The position numbers and the translations under genes are program-made. A stretch of 18,904 nt of DNA from NCBI GenBank assembly GCA_003647385.1, contig QMMT01000005.1:1-18904 (forward strand), read 5' to 3'. The stretch comes from Deltaproteobacteria bacterium (GTDB taxonomy: Bacteria; Desulfobacterota; Desulfobacteria; Desulfobacterales; Desulfobacteraceae). This document shows, one piece after another, positions 6,146 to 13,116 of the stretch. Positions within the stretch are counted from its first letter, which is position 1. Every line of letters begins with the position of its first letter. The notes below the pieces were generated by a model, which saw nothing but the letters and a program-made list of their open reading frames with translations, was not told the DNA's origin and did no database searches.

Positions 6146-7135
6146 ATGAAAAAATTATTAGTCGCTTTAATCAGTTTGTCTTTTATTCTAACATCTTTTT
6201 CAACTGTCAATGCAAAAACAAAGTGGGATATGCATCTGAATTATCCTGCAGGAAATTTTCATTCAGTCGGTGCTAAAACTTTTGCAGACCGTGTAGCAAA
6301 GGCCACAAACGGTGAACTTGCGATTGTACTTCACCCCGGTGCGGCATTGGGTTTTAAAGGTCCTGAGCTGCTTCGCGGTGTTGCTGACGGCGTGCTGTCC
6401 ATTGCTGAAATACCCACAGGCATGGTAGAGGGCGATGCCCCGGTTCTTGCTCTGACAGCGCAACCTTTTGTTTCTTCCAATGCCTTTGAACAGCGTCTTT
6501 TGTATCAGCTTTCAAAACCAACATATGCTAAGGTTTTGAAAAAATTTAATCAGAAAACCATTTATACATCCGTATGGCCGTTTTCAGGTATCTACACCCA
6601 GCGTGCCATTAAAACCCAGGCAGACCTTAAAGGTTTGAAAATGAGGGTTTACGACGGCACAGGACTTGCCTTTGGAAAAGCAACCGGGTTTGCGGCAAGA
6701 AAAATGCCGTTCGGCGAAGTATATCCTGCCATGAAAGCAGGTCTTTTAGATTCCATGTATACATCCTCAGCTTCCGGTGTGGATGCCAAAGCCTGGGAGA
6801 TTTTAAAATATTTTACCCCTATTAATATTGTGGGGCCTGTCAATATGATCAATGTCAATATTAAAGCCTGGAATAAACTACCGGAAAATATCCAGAATAC
6901 AGTGATGGAAATTGCCGGTCAGATGGAAGATGAAATGTGGAATCTTGCCGGAGATATGGATCGTAAAAGCCGTGCCAAATTGGTAGAAAATGGTATGATA
7001 ATTGATCCTGTAAGCAAAGAATTCCGTACACAGCTGGACAAAATCGGAGACAAATTAAGGGCAGACTGGGTCAAAAAGGCAGGTGCTGACGCCAAGGGTA
7101 TTTTAGATGAGTATTACAGAATAACAGGCCGTTAA
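6146..7135 (+). CDS. dctP: TRAP transporter solute-binding protein (DctP family)
   Basis: Periplasmic receptor that captures a carboxylate and delivers it to the DctQ/DctM membrane unit. The 329-residue chain begins with a signal peptide: KK, then a hydrophobic stretch, with likely cleavage after VNA (residue 23). GLKMRVYDGTG (163-173) contains R167, the conserved arginine that pairs with the substrate carboxylate, followed by KMPFGEVYPAMKAGLLDSMY (186-205), a DctP hallmark. Strong AGGAGA ribosome site. Two Bordetella DctP proteins (DctP6, DctP7) are known to bind pyroglutamate. Because pxpA-pxpB-pxpC lie just downstream, pyroglutamate or a related cyclic amide is a sensible ligand guess, but it is inferred from context. 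Confidence 0.92.
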   Translation: MKKLLVALISLSFILTSFSTVNAKTKWDMHLNYPAGNFHSVGAKTFADRVAKATNGELAIVLHPGAALGFKGPELLRGVADGVLSIAEIPTGMVEGDAPVLALTAQPFVSSNAFEQRLLYQLSKPTYAKVLKKFNQKTIYTSVWPFSGIYTQRAIKTQADLKGLKMRVYDGTGLAFGKATGFAARKMPFGEVYPAMKAGLLDSMYTSSASGVDAKAWEILKYFTPINIVGPVNMINVNIKAWNKLPENIQNTVMEIAGQMEDEMWNLAGDMDRKSRAKLVENGMIIDPVSKEFRTQLDKIGDKLRADWVKKAGADAKGILDEYYRITGR

Positions 7136-7138
7136 ACA

Positions 7139-7162
7139 GGTAATTGTAAAATACAAGTTACC
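7139..7162 (+). other. Imperfect stem-loop after dctP
   Basis: GGTAATTGTA (7139-7148) pairs with TACAAGTTACC (7152-7162) around AAA, with one bulge. It starts 3 nt after the dctP stop codon. It is the first of two successive hairpins in the 102-114 nt gap to dctQ. Confidence 0.45.
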
Positions 7163-7173
7163 TTATCTTTATT

Positions 7174-7201
7174 GCAATGGGCATAATTGTGTGCCCATTG
7201 C
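7174..7201 (+). other. Intercistronic stem-loop between dctP and dctQ
   Basis: Perfect 10-bp stem GCAATGGGCA (7174-7183) and TGCCCATTGC (7192-7201) with an 8-nt loop. No T-run follows, so it is unlikely to be a full terminator. A structure here would fit mRNA stabilisation or partial read-through, raising the binding-protein level over the permease, as is common in transporter operons. Confidence 0.55.
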
Positions 7202-7249
7202 TAAACAGCCATTATCAAATAATTTTTCCTGAATAATTTGGTGGTCAAT

Positions 7250-7753
7250 ATGAACAGATTGATAAAGTTTTCTGATGGTTTGAGTGATGTGATGGTGAAA
7301 GTGTCAGCAGTCCTACTGGGGTTGATGACTTTGTTGATCCTTTTGGAAATATTTTTATGGAACATGTTTCAGAAGACAACCCTGATTGCAGATGAATACA
7401 GTGCCTACGGTCTTGCGGCAATTATTTTTCTGGGAGCCGGATACTGCCTCAAGGAAAAAGGCCATATAAGGATTACCCTGATCCTGGGTGTACTGCCGGA
7501 AACTATTTCAAGAATTATCGCTTTTATTGCAACCGTGATTACCACATCTTTTATGGGATATGTCTGGTGGTATCTTTTTAAAATGGTCCGATCCACCTGG
7601 CGATATCAATCCACATCAGGAACATTGACCAACACACCCATATGGATTCCCCAGGCAATTATGCTAGTGGGTGCTGCCTGCTTTTTCATTCAACTTGTCG
7701 GAACTGTTTTTAAAACCTGGCAGGCCATTAAAACCAAAGAGGAGGTTTTATAA
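7250..7753 (+). CDS. dctQ: TRAP transporter small permease (DctQ family)
   Basis: Small membrane subunit of the TRAP transporter, helping the large subunit take solute from DctP. About 167 residues with four hydrophobic helices: one near the start (VSAVLLGLMTLLILLEIFLW), one around YGLAAIIFLGAGYCL, one around IIAFIATVITTSFMGYVWW and one around IPQAIMLVGAACFFIQLVG. The motif DEYSAYGLAA is typical of DctQ. I chose the ATG at 7250 because GGTGG at 7240-7244 lies 5 nt before it; an in-frame TTG at 7238 would add four residues. The stop overlaps the dctM start by one base (TAATG). Confidence 0.9.
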   Translation: MNRLIKFSDGLSDVMVKVSAVLLGLMTLLILLEIFLWNMFQKTTLIADEYSAYGLAAIIFLGAGYCLKEKGHIRITLILGVLPETISRIIAFIATVITTSFMGYVWWYLFKMVRSTWRYQSTSGTLTNTPIWIPQAIMLVGAACFFIQLVGTVFKTWQAIKTKEEVL

Positions 7754-9063
7754 TGGAAGCAAGCCTTGCATTCATGTCTTTTGTTGTCTTTGGCGTTCTT
7801 TTTTTAACCCTTGCCGCAGGCGTATGGGTGGGATTCAGCCTGTTTATTGTGGGATTTGTCGGAATGGTATTCTTCAGTTCTTTGCCGGCAGGTCACAATA
7901 TCTCCTCCTCAGTCTGGGCAACCGTTGAAAAATGGGAGTATGTGGCCTTACCACTTTTTATTCTCATGGGGGAAATTTTGTATCGGTCGGGAATTTCAGA
8001 AAAATTGTTTAAATCCCTTGTGCCATGGCTGTATCGTCTTCCAGGTGGTTTGTTGTTGATGAATATTGTGTCCTGTACACTGTTTGCAGCCGTATCCGGT
8101 TCCAGTGCCGCCACCACGGCAACCGTGGGAAGAATTACTTTAGCGGAATTTGATAAGCTGGGGTATGACAGAAGTCTTTCCATGGGGTCTCTTGCCGGTG
8201 CCGGTACGCTTGGGTTTTTAATCCCTCCATCTTTGATCATGATTGTGTATGCCATACTGGCAGAAGTCTCCATTGGGAAGATGTTCATGGCAGGCGTACT
8301 GCCGGGATTGCTTCTTGCGAGTATTTATACGGCCTATATTATATACAGAGGCATTAGAAATCCTGAAATAGCCCCCAGGGCACAGCAGGATTATTCGTGG
8401 TCGGAGCGGTTCATTGCATTAAAAGATTTAGCGCCTGTCATCCTGCTGATTTTAATGGTGCTGGGTAGTATTTACGGTGGATTTGCCACCCCGACAGAGG
8501 CAGCTGCGTTAGGTGTTCTAGGGGCATTTGTTTTTGCTGTTATTAATAAGCAGATGAGTTTTAAAATTATTTTTGAATGTCTTATCGGTGCAGTGAAAAC
8601 AAATGCAATGATCATGTTGATTGTAGTGGGAGCCGGGTTTTTATCGCGCTCCATGGGATTTTTAGGGATTCCCGCGGCCATCACCCAGGCCGTCACCCAA
8701 TTGAACCTGTCTCCTTACATGTTGATGATTCTTTTAGGCTGTGTCTACATCGTTTTGGGTTGTCTTTTGGATGGATTTTCCATTGTGGTTATGACACTTC
8801 CCATTGCACTTCCCATGGTGACGCAGGCAGGATTTGATCCCATCTGGTTTGGTATTTACCTCATCCTCATGGTGGAGCTGAGTCAAATTACACCGCCGGT
8901 TGGTTTCAACCTGTTTGTTATTCAGGGATTGACCGATGAACCCATCATGAAAATCGCCCGATATGCGTTGCCGTTTTTCTTTTTAATGGTGTTGACAACG
9001 GTCATTGTGACGATTTTTCCTAAAATCGCACTGTTTTTACCGGAGTTAATGGTGGGTAAATAA
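7753..9063 (+). CDS. dctM: TRAP transporter large permease (DctM family)
   Basis: Sodium-coupled transport subunit, 436 residues with roughly twelve hydrophobic segments, the normal size. Family signatures are SGSSAATTATVG (about 116-127), LGFLIPPSLIMIVYAIL (about 153-169), YGGFATPTEAAALGVLGAF (about 238-256) and the near-C-terminal ELSQITPPVGFNLFVIQGL. The ATG overlaps the dctQ stop by one base and has GGAGG at 7741-7745, so both subunits are translated together. No sign of truncation. Substrate is set by DctP and is not readable here. Confidence 0.94.
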   Translation: MEASLAFMSFVVFGVLFLTLAAGVWVGFSLFIVGFVGMVFFSSLPAGHNISSSVWATVEKWEYVALPLFILMGEILYRSGISEKLFKSLVPWLYRLPGGLLLMNIVSCTLFAAVSGSSAATTATVGRITLAEFDKLGYDRSLSMGSLAGAGTLGFLIPPSLIMIVYAILAEVSIGKMFMAGVLPGLLLASIYTAYIIYRGIRNPEIAPRAQQDYSWSERFIALKDLAPVILLILMVLGSIYGGFATPTEAAALGVLGAFVFAVINKQMSFKIIFECLIGAVKTNAMIMLIVVGAGFLSRSMGFLGIPAAITQAVTQLNLSPYMLMILLGCVYIVLGCLLDGFSIVVMTLPIALPMVTQAGFDPIWFGIYLILMVELSQITPPVGFNLFVIQGLTDEPIMKIARYALPFFFLMVLTTVIVTIFPKIALFLPELMVGK

Positions 9064-9094
9064 CGCATCAATGAAATAAAGTAAGGAAAACCAT

Positions 9095-9868
9095 ATGAAA
9101 TCAATTGATTTGAATAGTGATATGGGTGAAAGTTTTGGCGCTTATAAAATAGGGATGGATGAATCTGTTCTTAAGTTTATTACATCCGCCAATATTGCCT
9201 GCGGCTGGCATGCCGGAGATCCCAAAGTCATGGAAACGACGGTAAGAATGGCAAAAGACCAGGGTGTCGGTATTGGTGCTCATCCGGGATACCCGGATCT
9301 TCTCGGTTTTGGTCGCAGAAATATGAAGTGTACACCCGAAGAGATCCGGCAATATGTTATTTACCAGGTAGGAGCGCTCCAGGCGTTTTGCAGGGTTAAC
9401 GGGGTCAGACTTCAACATGTAAAACCCCATGGGGCTCTTTATCTTACAGCAGTTGACAATGAAGAAATTGCCAGAGCTGTTGCCCAGGCTATTGTCAGTA
9501 TCAATCCGGATCTTTATTTTGTTGCCCTGGCCGGAAAAAAGGGAGAACTTATGGCCCGGGTGGGAGAAGAGATTGGACTCAAGGTCATCTATGAAGCCTT
9601 CCCTGACAGGGCCTATACCCCCCAGGGAAATCTGGCTCCCCGGGCAAATCCAGGAGCTGTGATTACAGATCCCAATGAAGTGGCCCAAAGAGCCCTGCTC
9701 ATGGCAAAAGACGGCATTGTAATAGCAACGGACGGATCAACAATCGAATTAAATGCCAAGACTCTTTGTGTTCATGGTGATACGCCCAGCGCGATAAAGC
9801 TGGTTGAGACCATTCGTACGGTATTTAAAGACAATGATATTAATGTAGAACCTATGGGGAAACTATAA
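9095..9868 (+). CDS. pxpA: 5-oxoprolinase subunit PxpA (LamB/YcsF family)
   Basis: Part of the ATP-dependent prokaryotic 5-oxoprolinase PxpABC, which opens 5-oxoproline (pyroglutamate) to glutamate; PxpA is the presumed ring-opening, metal-dependent subunit. The 257-residue length is normal. Family blocks are complete: DLNSDMGESFG (5-15), NIACGWHAGDP (33-43), GAHPGYPDLLGFGRR (61-75), VKPHGALY (109-116), EAFPDRAYTPQGNLAPR (167-183) and CVHGDTPSA (225-233). It follows dctM by 31 nt and precedes pxpB by 6 nt, consistent with one transcript for uptake and breakdown. PxpA homologues in biotin-carboxylase clusters may act on other lactams, so the substrate is likely but not certain. Confidence 0.9.
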   Translation: MKSIDLNSDMGESFGAYKIGMDESVLKFITSANIACGWHAGDPKVMETTVRMAKDQGVGIGAHPGYPDLLGFGRRNMKCTPEEIRQYVIYQVGALQAFCRVNGVRLQHVKPHGALYLTAVDNEEIARAVAQAIVSINPDLYFVALAGKKGELMARVGEEIGLKVIYEAFPDRAYTPQGNLAPRANPGAVITDPNEVAQRALLMAKDGIVIATDGSTIELNAKTLCVHGDTPSAIKLVETIRTVFKDNDINVEPMGKL

Positions 9869-9874
9869 AAGATC

Positions 9875-10582
9875 ATGAAAGCCGGATTGTTCAATAAGAC
9901 AAAGTATTGTATTGCAGGGGATCAGGGATTGCTTGCAGAATATGGAGAAGGTGTAGACCCAACCGTCAATACAAAAGTCAGGACCATGGCCAGAAGTATG
10001 AAAGAAAACAGGCCCAAAGGGGTTGTGGAAATCATTCCGACCTATCGGTCACTTCTCATTGTTTATGACCCCGGCATGACAAATCCGTATATTCTTGAAA
10101 ATTTTATGAGTGAGCTGGAAAAAAGATTACAAGGGGAGAGTGTTCCTCCTTCAAACGTTATTGAAATTCCTGTTTGCTATGGTAAGTCATATGGTCCTGA
10201 TATCGAAATTGTGGCACGCATCAATAAAGTTACTATTGATGACGTTATAAAAATTCATTCTGAATCCGAGTACCTGATTTATATGGTGGGATTTACACCG
10301 GGATTTCCTTTCCTGGGCGGACTGTCGGAAAAATTATTTACACCCCGGCTTGAGACACCGCGCTTAAAGGTTCCCAAAGGGTCTGTGGGTATTGCCAATA
10401 ACCAGACCGGCGTATATCCCATTGAAAGCCCGGGGGGGTGGCAGTTGATTGGAAAAACGCCTTTAAATTTGTTTGATCCCAATCGATCAAATCCGCTCTT
10501 ATACCAGGCAGGGGATAAAATAAAATTTAAACCCATTACTGAACTTAAGTTTGAAGAAATTTTAAAAAAGGAGACCCTTTAA
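9875..10582 (+). CDS. pxpB: 5-oxoprolinase subunit PxpB (KipI, AHS1 domain)
   Basis: A 235-residue AHS1-domain protein, partner of PxpC in the oxoprolinase and homologue of one half of the carboxyltransferase region of urea carboxylase. The diagnostic run is YMVGFTPGFPFLGGL (136-150), then LETPRLKVPKGSVGIANNQT (159-178) and YPIESPGGWQLIGKTP (181-196). The Bacillus homologue KipI inhibits a sporulation kinase, but the operon here points to metabolism. Its stop codon overlaps the pxpC start by one base (TAATG), as expected for subunits made in equal amounts. Confidence 0.92.
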   Translation: MKAGLFNKTKYCIAGDQGLLAEYGEGVDPTVNTKVRTMARSMKENRPKGVVEIIPTYRSLLIVYDPGMTNPYILENFMSELEKRLQGESVPPSNVIEIPVCYGKSYGPDIEIVARINKVTIDDVIKIHSESEYLIYMVGFTPGFPFLGGLSEKLFTPRLETPRLKVPKGSVGIANNQTGVYPIESPGGWQLIGKTPLNLFDPNRSNPLLYQAGDKIKFKPITELKFEEILKKETL

Positions 10583-11523
10583 TGGAAAGCTTACGGGTGT
10601 TGTCTCCAGGAGGATATACGACGGTTCAGGATATGGGAAGGTTTGGATACCAGGATATGGGTATCCCTGTCACAGGGACTCTGGATCTGTTTGCACCTGC
10701 ACTGGCCAATCTGCTGGTGGGAAACCCTGAAAATTATGCCGTCCTGGAGATTACGGTTATCGGGCCTGTTCTGGAAGTACTTGGCGCCATTGATGTGGCA
10801 GTTACAGGGGCAAATATTGGGATTACAGTGAATGACAGGCCCATGTTGGAATGGCAGAGCATTCGCCTTGAAAAAGGGGATATTTTATCCATTCAACAGG
10901 TCAAGCAAGGGTGCAGGGCATACCTTGCAGTAAATGGTGGTATAGATGTTCCCAAGGTCATGGGAAGTTGTTCTACCTATACCGGCGGAAAACTCGGGGG
11001 CTTTGGCGGCAGAATTCTTGAAAAAGGAGATGTGCTTAAATCCGGGTCTGCAAACCTGCTGGATAAGCCGCACTTTATCCCTGAAAAAATGATACCCGAT
11101 TACTTATCCGATAAAATGATTCGCGCTATTCCAGGTCCCCAGGATAATTTTTTTGATGAGGGGCTTGAACTCTTTTTTAAGTCCAGGTTTTTAGTCACCC
11201 CAAAAGCCAATCGTATGGGGTATCGACTCCAGGGACCTTCCATTGAAATCAAGGAGGGGATGCCCAAAAGCATTGTGTCGGAACCGAGCATGCCCGGCAG
11301 CGTGCAGATCCCTGCTGATGAACAGCCCATTATACTTCTGGTTGAACAGACCGTTGGCGGATATGTGAAGATTGCCACCATCATTTCTTCTGATCTCCCA
11401 AAGGTTGCCCAGTCAACTCCCGGGGATACGTTGCAATTTGAAAAAATAGATTTAAAAACAGCGCATCGCCTGTACAATGAGCAACAAGAGAAGATAGCGA
11501 AAATCAAAACAATGTTGGAGTAG
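10582..11523 (+). CDS. pxpC: 5-oxoprolinase subunit PxpC (KipA, AHS2 domain; biotin-dependent carboxyltransferase family)
   Basis: A 313-residue AHS2-domain protein that pairs with PxpB. Hallmarks are SPGGYTTVQDMGRFGYQDMG (8-27), a GNPENYAVLEITV segment (48-60), and the C-terminal half with VEQTVGGYVKIATIISSDLP. The AHS1-AHS2 pair equals the carboxyltransferase region of urea carboxylase. In this operon a biotin carboxylase gene follows 13 nt later and a biotin carrier gene starts the operon, so the pair may accept carboxyl groups from biotin rather than, or in addition to, acting with PxpA. The full-length chain shows no missing block. Confidence 0.92.
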   Translation: MESLRVLSPGGYTTVQDMGRFGYQDMGIPVTGTLDLFAPALANLLVGNPENYAVLEITVIGPVLEVLGAIDVAVTGANIGITVNDRPMLEWQSIRLEKGDILSIQQVKQGCRAYLAVNGGIDVPKVMGSCSTYTGGKLGGFGGRILEKGDVLKSGSANLLDKPHFIPEKMIPDYLSDKMIRAIPGPQDNFFDEGLELFFKSRFLVTPKANRMGYRLQGPSIEIKEGMPKSIVSEPSMPGSVQIPADEQPIILLVEQTVGGYVKIATIISSDLPKVAQSTPGDTLQFEKIDLKTAHRLYNEQQEKIAKIKTMLE

Positions 11524-11536
11524 AGAAAAAGGACTC

Positions 11537-12874
11537 ATGGAGTTTAGACGTATCTTGATAGCAAACAGGGGTGAGATCGCCATACGGGTGATCCGGGCCT
11601 GCAAAGAAATGGGAATAAAGACCATTGCTGTCTATTCCGATGCAGACAAAGACAGTCTCCATGTAAAATATGCGGATGATGCTGTAAATATTGGCCCTGC
11701 ATTAAGTTATAAGAGTTATTTAAATATGGAGGCTATCATTGATGCGGCAAAAAAGTCAAAAGCTGATGCGATTCATCCCGGATATGGATTCTTGTCTGAG
11801 AATGCGGTCTTTGCACAGTCCTGCTTCGACAATGGTATGACCTTTATAGGACCGTCTGCCCACTGCATTGCAAAGGCCGGTAATAAATCATCGGCAAGGC
11901 ATACTTTGATTGAACTTGGCATTCCTGTGATTCCGGGAAGTGATGATATTATTTCATCCCCTGACATGGCCTGTGAAGTGGCTGGCAAAGTTGGTTTTCC
12001 TGTAATTTTAAAGGCTTCCGGTGGTGGTGGAGGCCGGGGCATGAGAATTGCCAATAACAAAGAAGAGCTGATTGAAGCCTTTTCCATTGCTTCGGGAGAA
12101 GCTGCGGCAGCCTTTGGTAATCCAGATATTTATCTTGAAAAATATATTGAAAAACCACGACATATCGAAATACAGATCTTAGGAGATATGTATGGCAATT
12201 ATATCCATCTGGCAGAGCGGGAATGCAGTATCCAGGTGAGATATCAAAAACTCATTGAAGAAGCTCCCTCATTCTTTGTGGATGAAAAATTCAGGGCCAC
12301 GCTTGGGGAAACAGCCATAAAAATTGCCAAATCTATTGGATACACGAATGCCGGGACCATGGAATTTTTAGTGGATAAAGACAAGAACTTTTATTTCATG
12401 GAAGTCAATGCCAGGGTTCAGGTCGAGCATCCGGTCACAGAACTGATCACCGGTATTGATATTGTCCGGCAGCAGATTTTAATTGCAGCAGGCCAAAAAC
12501 TTGGCATCAGGCAGGAAGATATTATCCCCAAAGGCTGGTCCATGGAGTGCCGGATCAATGCCTGTGATCCTGAAGATAATTTTATGCCGTCGCCCGGCAA
12601 AATTGAATCAGTTATCTTTCCCGGTGGGCCCGGGGTCCGAATTGACACCCATATCCACGATAACTACATCGTCGGCCCTTTTTATGATTCCCTGATAGGC
12701 AAACTCATCGTCTGGGATAAGGATCGACCTTCTGCCATTATTCGTATGAAAAGGGCCTTGGATGAATTTGAAATCAACGGGATTCAGACAACCATACCCT
12801 TTTTTCAAAAAGTATTTAAAAACAAAGCCTTTCAAAAGGGTGATATAGACACCCATTTTTTAAAACACATCTAA
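11537..12874 (+). CDS. accC: Biotin carboxylase (AccC-like)
   Basis: ATP-dependent carboxylation of carrier-bound biotin. The 445-residue length equals AccC. Order of domains: N-terminal Rossmann-like (ILIANRGEIAIRVIRACKEM), ATP-grasp with K159 and the glycine loop SGGGGGRGMR (161-170), H209 in KPRHIEIQ, E276, and EVNARVQVEHPVTE (289-302) with the catalytic-type Arg, then the C-terminal biotin carboxylase domain. An oddity is IQVRYQK at 232-238, where Escherichia coli AccC has QRRHQK: V replaces R and Y replaces H at positions 234 and 236, while K238 stays. As the last gene of the pxp operon with no acetyl-CoA carboxyltransferase in the window, it more likely serves PxpB/PxpC and the carrier at 5788 than fatty-acid synthesis. 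The symbol reflects family, not proven role. Confidence 0.88.
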   Translation: MEFRRILIANRGEIAIRVIRACKEMGIKTIAVYSDADKDSLHVKYADDAVNIGPALSYKSYLNMEAIIDAAKKSKADAIHPGYGFLSENAVFAQSCFDNGMTFIGPSAHCIAKAGNKSSARHTLIELGIPVIPGSDDIISSPDMACEVAGKVGFPVILKASGGGGGRGMRIANNKEELIEAFSIASGEAAAAFGNPDIYLEKYIEKPRHIEIQILGDMYGNYIHLAERECSIQVRYQKLIEEAPSFFVDEKFRATLGETAIKIAKSIGYTNAGTMEFLVDKDKNFYFMEVNARVQVEHPVTELITGIDIVRQQILIAAGQKLGIRQEDIIPKGWSMECRINACDPEDNFMPSPGKIESVIFPGGPGVRIDTHIHDNYIVGPFYDSLIGKLIVWDKDRPSAIIRMKRALDEFEINGIQTTIPFFQKVFKNKAFQKGDIDTHFLKHI

Positions 12875-12984
12875 GTTTGTTTAAGGTGGTGAACACTATC
12901 ATGACCATCTTGTTTCAAGGCTGGTTGAAGTTATCCAGGACTTCCAACAACATTTTCCACCACAGGAAATAATTTAAAAGAGAT

Positions 12985-13013
12985 ATTACTTTATTTATAG
13001 AAAATGATATAGT
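12985..13013 (+). promoter_or_regulatory. Weak promoter candidate for the hybrid kinase
   Basis: TATAGT (13008-13013, 5 of 6) lies in AT-rich DNA, with ATTACT (12985-12990, 3 of 6) 17 nt upstream. Support is mainly the -10 box. The rest of the 242-nt gap after the biotin carboxylase shows no gene and no clear terminator. Confidence 0.25.
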
Positions 13014-13116
13014 ATTTATTCAATATTGTAACTTTAATGGACGACCTACGGCCTTTTTGGATGGTGCTATGGTTTATTGGGGGGTCCATTTTTATTTCAG
13101 GGCGGTAAATTATTTA

